Of a stretch of DNA of 34,238 bases, positions 31,372-34,238 are shown in pieces. Both the position numbers and the translations under genes were made by a program. The notes beneath the pieces were generated by a model. The model was not told the origin of the DNA, did not search any database, and saw nothing but the letters and a program-made list of their open reading frames with translations. The first letter of the stretch is position 1, and each line of letters starts with the position of its first letter. The stretch is from ARS1285 sp038045965 (lineage in GTDB: Archaea; Nanobdellota; Nanobdellia; Pacearchaeales; GW2011-AR1), in assembly GCA_038045965.1 (NCBI GenBank), contig JBBSXD010000016.1, positions 1 through 34,238 on the forward strand. The letters run 5' to 3'.

Positions 31372-32166
31372 ATGGGATTAAAACTAAACTCAACAAGAGA
31401 AACATACCAAGAATTTTGTGGTAGAAATGTAGAGCAGATGCCAAAATTAATAGCTGATGGCAGAGTTCCTATGAATGTTTCTCAGTTAATGCAAAGAAGA
31501 TTAGATGTTAGAGATTCTGATGCAAAAGTAAAGAGTTCTTATATGGATAATTATTTTGATACTGGCGATGCTGTCTTGTATCATCTAGATGGAAGAGTTA
31601 AGATTGTTTTAGATTCTCAAACACTTAGAGATATGACTCTTGAAACTCAAAGAGTAGGTGGAGCTTTACTTATTGGAGAAGATGTTTACAATTCTTTAGA
31701 AGGAGAAGAATTTAAGAAAGGAAAGTTAGGAAAAACTGAAGGCCCACTTTTAAGAGAAGATGTTAAAGCTCATCCAGTTTGGAAAATTTTAGCAAGAGAC
31801 CAAGGATTACTTAATGATTATGCTGATTATATTTTTTCAGAAGTTAAAGAAAGATTTGGTTATGATACTGCAATGGGAGTTTATCCTGATTCTGCAAAAG
31901 ATAATCCTAAGATGAGGGCGTGGTGTATCTTCAGCCTCAAGGAAAGGTCTAATGCTCATGGCAATATCATCCTTGATTCTTTCTTCAATGGTCGGTTCGT
32001 CGGTATAGCGCAAAAGGCGCTAAGTGTGCCGGGCAAGGGTGCTTCAAACATTAAGGCTTATACAATGGCAGATTTACAAGCTGTTGATAAAGCTATGAAA
32101 GGATTGGAAACAACAGTTAGGCCTGAATTGTTAGAACCATTTGTTGAATTAAGAAAGAAACTTTAA
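31372..32166 (+). CDS. Unknown cytosolic protein with a GC-rich internal patch
   Basis: 264 aa, no membrane segments; mixed alpha/beta pattern with a Gly-rich strand (VGGALLIGEDVYNSL) and a conserved-looking C-terminal part (SNAHGNIILDSFFNGRFVG, then ALSVPGKGASNIKAYTMADL). I recognise no family. Codon use is odd: most of the gene uses AT-ending codons, but about codons 181-231 (31912-32064) use many GC-ending ones. TATA-like ATTTATAAA lies about 25 bases before the ATG. Confidence 0.65.
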   Translation: MGLKLNSTRETYQEFCGRNVEQMPKLIADGRVPMNVSQLMQRRLDVRDSDAKVKSSYMDNYFDTGDAVLYHLDGRVKIVLDSQTLRDMTLETQRVGGALLIGEDVYNSLEGEEFKKGKLGKTEGPLLREDVKAHPVWKILARDQGLLNDYADYIFSEVKERFGYDTAMGVYPDSAKDNPKMRAWCIFSLKERSNAHGNIILDSFFNGRFVGIAQKALSVPGKGASNIKAYTMADLQAVDKAMKGLETTVRPELLEPFVELRKKL

Positions 32167-32194
32167 CTATTCTGATTTTTGAGAGAGATTACTT

Positions 32195-32803
32195 TCATTT
32201 ATACGGATTAATATCTTCAAATTTTCCTTTAAATTCGATTGCTATTTGATTTATATCTAGTCTTTCTGAAGGTTTTTCTTTATCTTGAAGTTCTTTTGGC
32301 AAAATATCTTTATTTGCTTTTTTGCCGACGGCAATTATACATTCAACTTGCCAGTTGTTTTCTAATTTTAATAATTCTTTTGCTTTATCGTAGTCAAATC
32401 CAGCCATTCCATGAACTACAATGTTTTTGTTTGCTCCTTCTAATGCAAGATTTTCAAATGCCATTCCAGCTTCTAAAGAATGTGTTATCTGGATTTCATT
32501 ATTATGATAATTATTTTTTCTTGATATTAATATTATTAATGCAGACGCATTTTTACACCATGTTTTATTTCCTTCTACTAATAAATCAAAAAAATTGTTC
32601 CAATATTCTGAATCTTTTTTTACATAAATAAATCTCCATAATTGATTGTTCATAGAACTTGGAGCCCATCTTGCAGCTTCGAATAAAGACATTAATTCTT
32701 CTTCTTTTAATAATTCTCCGGACATTGCTCTTGGAGACCATCTATTTAAGATTAGAGGATTTATTTTATATTTTGTTTTTCTTATATTTTCCTTTAATTT
32801 CAT
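32195..32803 (-). CDS. Nitroreductase-family protein
   Basis: 202 aa. LNRWSPRAMSGELL and LFEAARWAPSSMNNQLWRFIYV form the FMN-binding start (Arg and Ser/Asn contacts), and LEAGMAFENLALEGANKNIVVHGMAGFD the middle helix and strand; the GKKANKDILPKEL end matches small nitroreductase-like flavoproteins. It should bind FMN and reduce an unknown substrate with NAD(P)H. Divergent from the phosphoesterase, with 51 bp between the two starts. Confidence 0.9.
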   Translation of the reverse strand: MKLKENIRKTKYKINPLILNRWSPRAMSGELLKEEELMSLFEAARWAPSSMNNQLWRFIYVKKDSEYWNNFFDLLVEGNKTWCKNASALIILISRKNNYHNNEIQITHSLEAGMAFENLALEGANKNIVVHGMAGFDYDKAKELLKLENNWQVECIIAVGKKANKDILPKELQDKEKPSERLDINQIAIEFKGKFEDINPYK

Positions 32804-32854
32804 TTTTAAAATTAGTTTAGCAAGGATTATAAATTCTTCTTATTCATATATTTT

Positions 32855-33463
32855 ATGGAAAATAAGAAATTTAAGATATTAGCTGCTTCTGATATAGAAG
32901 GAGATAGAGAGGCTACTAAGAAATTGGCTAATAGAGCAGAGAAAGAAAATGTTGATTTAGTTGTTCTAGCTGGAGATTTAACTGGAAGACATGAAAGTGA
33001 TGAAATTTTAAAACCTTTTATTGATAAAGGAAAAAAAGTGGTTTTTGTTCCTGGAAATCATGATAGTAGTGAAATGTCAAGATTTTTAACTGAACTTTAT
33101 GGAGCTAAAAATGTTGGAGATCATTATGTTATTTATGATAATGTAGGAATTTTTGGAATTGGAAGTCCTGATGGAGAGATATTTATGAGAGATGAAAAAA
33201 AAGCATTTGAGAAACTTAAAAAAAATTTTGAGAAAGTTAAAAATCTAGAAAGAAAAATTATGGTTAGTCATTTGCATGCTGCTGGTACAAAATCAGAATT
33301 TTCTGGAGTTCCTGGAAGTATTGCTTTAAGAAAAGCTATAAAAGAATTTCAGCCAGATATTTTTTTAAGCGGACATATTCATGAAGCAGAAGGATTATAT
33401 GATATAATTGGAAAGACTAAAGTATTTAGTATTGGAAAAAAAGGGAAGATTATAGAGATTTGA
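32855..33463 (+). CDS. Metallophosphoesterase (calcineurin-like)
   Basis: 202 aa. The metal-site motifs are in order: ASDIEGD (where the usual D-x-H has Glu in place of His), VLAGDLTG, VPGNHDSSE, MVSHLHAAG and LSGHIHEAEG. The domain is minimal with no extra parts, so it may act on small phosphodiesters or nucleotides. The D-x-E variant is seen in some archaeal relatives to my recollection; it should not abolish the dimetal site. No clear partner. Confidence 0.9.
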   Translation: MENKKFKILAASDIEGDREATKKLANRAEKENVDLVVLAGDLTGRHESDEILKPFIDKGKKVVFVPGNHDSSEMSRFLTELYGAKNVGDHYVIYDNVGIFGIGSPDGEIFMRDEKKAFEKLKKNFEKVKNLERKIMVSHLHAAGTKSEFSGVPGSIALRKAIKEFQPDIFLSGHIHEAEGLYDIIGKTKVFSIGKKGKIIEI

Positions 33464-33480
33464 CATTCGAGAATAAATGA

Positions 33481-33576
33481 AATTTTCTTGGGCAACATAA
33501 AATAAGAATAAAAATCCTTTATGGTTGCGGTATTAGAGTTTCTGAAGTTATTAATATAAAAAAAGAAGATTTTTAA
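33481..33576 (+). pseudogene. Fragment of a tyrosine recombinase (Xer/integrase)
   Basis: A 31-codon frame between stops encodes HKIRIKILYGCGIRVSEVIN, which matches the catalytic box I of XerC/D-like recombinases (LLYGTGLRVSEL), including the active-site Arg. Nothing else of the enzyme remains: TGA lies just before and TAA just after. It lies between the phosphoesterase and the RelE-like gene and marks past mobile-element activity. Confidence 0.7.
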
Positions 33577-33598
33577 TGTTTGCTTGACTCTTTTTCTC

Positions 33599-33940
33599 AT
33601 GAAAAAATATAAGGTGTTTCGCGCTGTTAGTTTCCAAGCAGAAATTTCAAAATACGACAAAAACATTCAAGATAGGATTGATAAAATTGAAGATAAACTT
33701 ATGTACAATCCAGAATATGGAAATCCTCTTGGAACAAGATGGTTTAGAGAAACAAGATTTGAAAATTATAGGATTTATTATTTGGTTTATGAGGATTTAC
33801 AAGCAATTTACATAGTTGCGATAAGTGGCAAGAAAGACCAGCAAAAAACAATTAATACAATTAGAATCTTTCTAGATTTTTTTAGGGAAGAAATAGAAAG
33901 GTTGGTTGAAGAAGATAACTTACAAGATGAAGAATCTTAA
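33599..33940 (+). CDS. RelE/ParE-superfamily toxin
   Basis: 113 aa from the ATG at 33599 (a TTG 15 bp upstream is less likely). FRAVSFQAEISKYDKNIQDR and LGTRWFRETRFENYRIYYLV are the RelE/ParE pattern: a helical pair, then a sheet with Arg-rich and Tyr-rich strands, then VAISGKKDQQKT. Such toxins cut mRNA in the ribosome or poison gyrase; archaeal RelE-like forms mostly cut mRNA. The acidic tail (EERLVEEDN-like) is unusual for a toxin. An antitoxin-like gene lies head-on, 4 bp away. Confidence 0.75.
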   Translation: MKKYKVFRAVSFQAEISKYDKNIQDRIDKIEDKLMYNPEYGNPLGTRWFRETRFENYRIYYLVYEDLQAIYIVAISGKKDQQKTINTIRIFLDFFREEIERLVEEDNLQDEES

Positions 33941-33944
33941 ACCC

Positions 33945-34079
33945 TCATCTAGTTCTAATAACTCTGCCTGCCTTAATATCTTTTAGGCTTCTAACTAATT
34001 GTTGCAATAATTCTAAATCTATGTTGGCTTGCATCTTCAATTTCTCATATTCATCTCTTGGGATTTTTACCATCTCCAT
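33945..34079 (-). CDS. RelB-like antitoxin, convergent to the toxin gene
   Basis: 44 aa from the ATG at 34079 (Met3 at 34073 is also possible) to the TGA at 33945. EMVKIPRDEYEKLKMQ is the usual start of short archaeal antitoxins, followed by the helix IDLELLQQLVRSLKDIKAG and the basic end RVIRTR. A TATA-like ACTATATAAG lies near 34103-34112 upstream. Antitoxin and toxin normally share one strand; here they face each other. Confidence 0.65.
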   Translation of the reverse strand: MEMVKIPRDEYEKLKMQANIDLELLQQLVRSLKDIKAGRVIRTR

Positions 34080-34238
34080 ATTTTACATAAAAATAAGTAA
34101 CTTATATAGTTTTTGGTTGCTCAAATTTCAACAAACAAAGTTTTAAAAATCCTTAACTTAGAGAATTTATATGGATGAAAATAGTATACAAAAAAATATA
34201 AAAAGTCCATTAGATAATCTGTATCATGCCTCGTAAAA
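34080..34238. other. Spacer at the window end
   Basis: Holds the antitoxin promoter (TATA near 34103-34112 on the minus strand). A 21-codon frame (34171-34236) starts with MDENSIQK; it is too short to call a gene. Nothing else is seen. Confidence 0.4.

Noticed and set aside
34171..34236. 21-codon ORF at the window end
   Set aside because: Too short and lacking independent support; retained only as a remark on the spacer.

Overview
The window is a scaffold from a very AT-rich archaeon, most likely a DPANN lineage such as Pacearchaeota or Woesearchaeota. The archaeal signs are a CDC48 ATPase, two TFS-type transcription factors, a GatE-type amidotransferase subunit, a Taw2 wyosine enzyme, a His-type signal peptidase and TATA boxes about 25-30 bases before many ATGs. 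Bacterial-looking genes (AspRS, MetRS) are mixed in. Three runs of exactly 100 N mark scaffold joins, so this looks like a (meta)genome assembly. The taxonomic placement is inference.

Layout. 1-4015: two paralogous membrane-anchored surface proteins (the first cut by the window edge) and a long coiled-coil protein interrupted by an N-run that can be closed in frame. 4103-10114: a PRTase-like protein, then gatE, aspS, gatC, an unknown gene and gatA, a compact set for tRNA-dependent amidation; both GatE and AspRS lack their GAD insertion. 10154-13730: taw2, a small basic ORF and a possible structured RNA, metG and an SDR enzyme. 13752-19038 (minus strand): a Cys-rich membrane-anchored protein, the detached MetRS tRNA-binding domain, a MinD-like ATPase, an unknown gene, CDC48 and a zinc-ribbon/AbrB-like regulator with a palindrome-rich promoter. 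19246-24686: an accessory stretch holding a truncated type I restriction protein, a MazEF-like pair, a DUF262-HNH nuclease with two tiny ORFs, an AbrB/nucleotidyltransferase fusion and a PD-(D/E)XK nuclease; a 55-bp promoter segment occurs twice in it. 24718-27360: cyclophilin, signal peptidase, duplicated TFS genes and a small coiled-coil protein. 27516-27930: tRNA-Lys(CTT) followed by a tandem array that repeats the tRNA 3' end every 121 bp. 27989-34238: endonuclease III, a winged-helix regulator, serS with a TGA-interrupted zinc-finger gene overlapping its stop, an unknown gene with a GC-rich patch, a nitroreductase, a phosphoesterase, an integrase fragment and a RelE-like toxin gene facing a RelB-like antitoxin gene.

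How they work together. The gatE-aspS-gatC-orf-gatA group should make Asn-tRNA(Asn), and perhaps Gln-tRNA(Gln), by mischarging followed by amidation, apparently with a GatE-type rather than GatB-type subunit. MetRS and its tRNA-binding partner are encoded separately, 1.5 kb apart on opposite strands. The most unusual features are the tRNA-end tandem array with its stem-loop-rich unit, the GAD-less transamidation set, the interrupted gene after serS with a nested palindrome around its TGA, and the structured intergenic RNA candidate near 11.2-11.4 kb.
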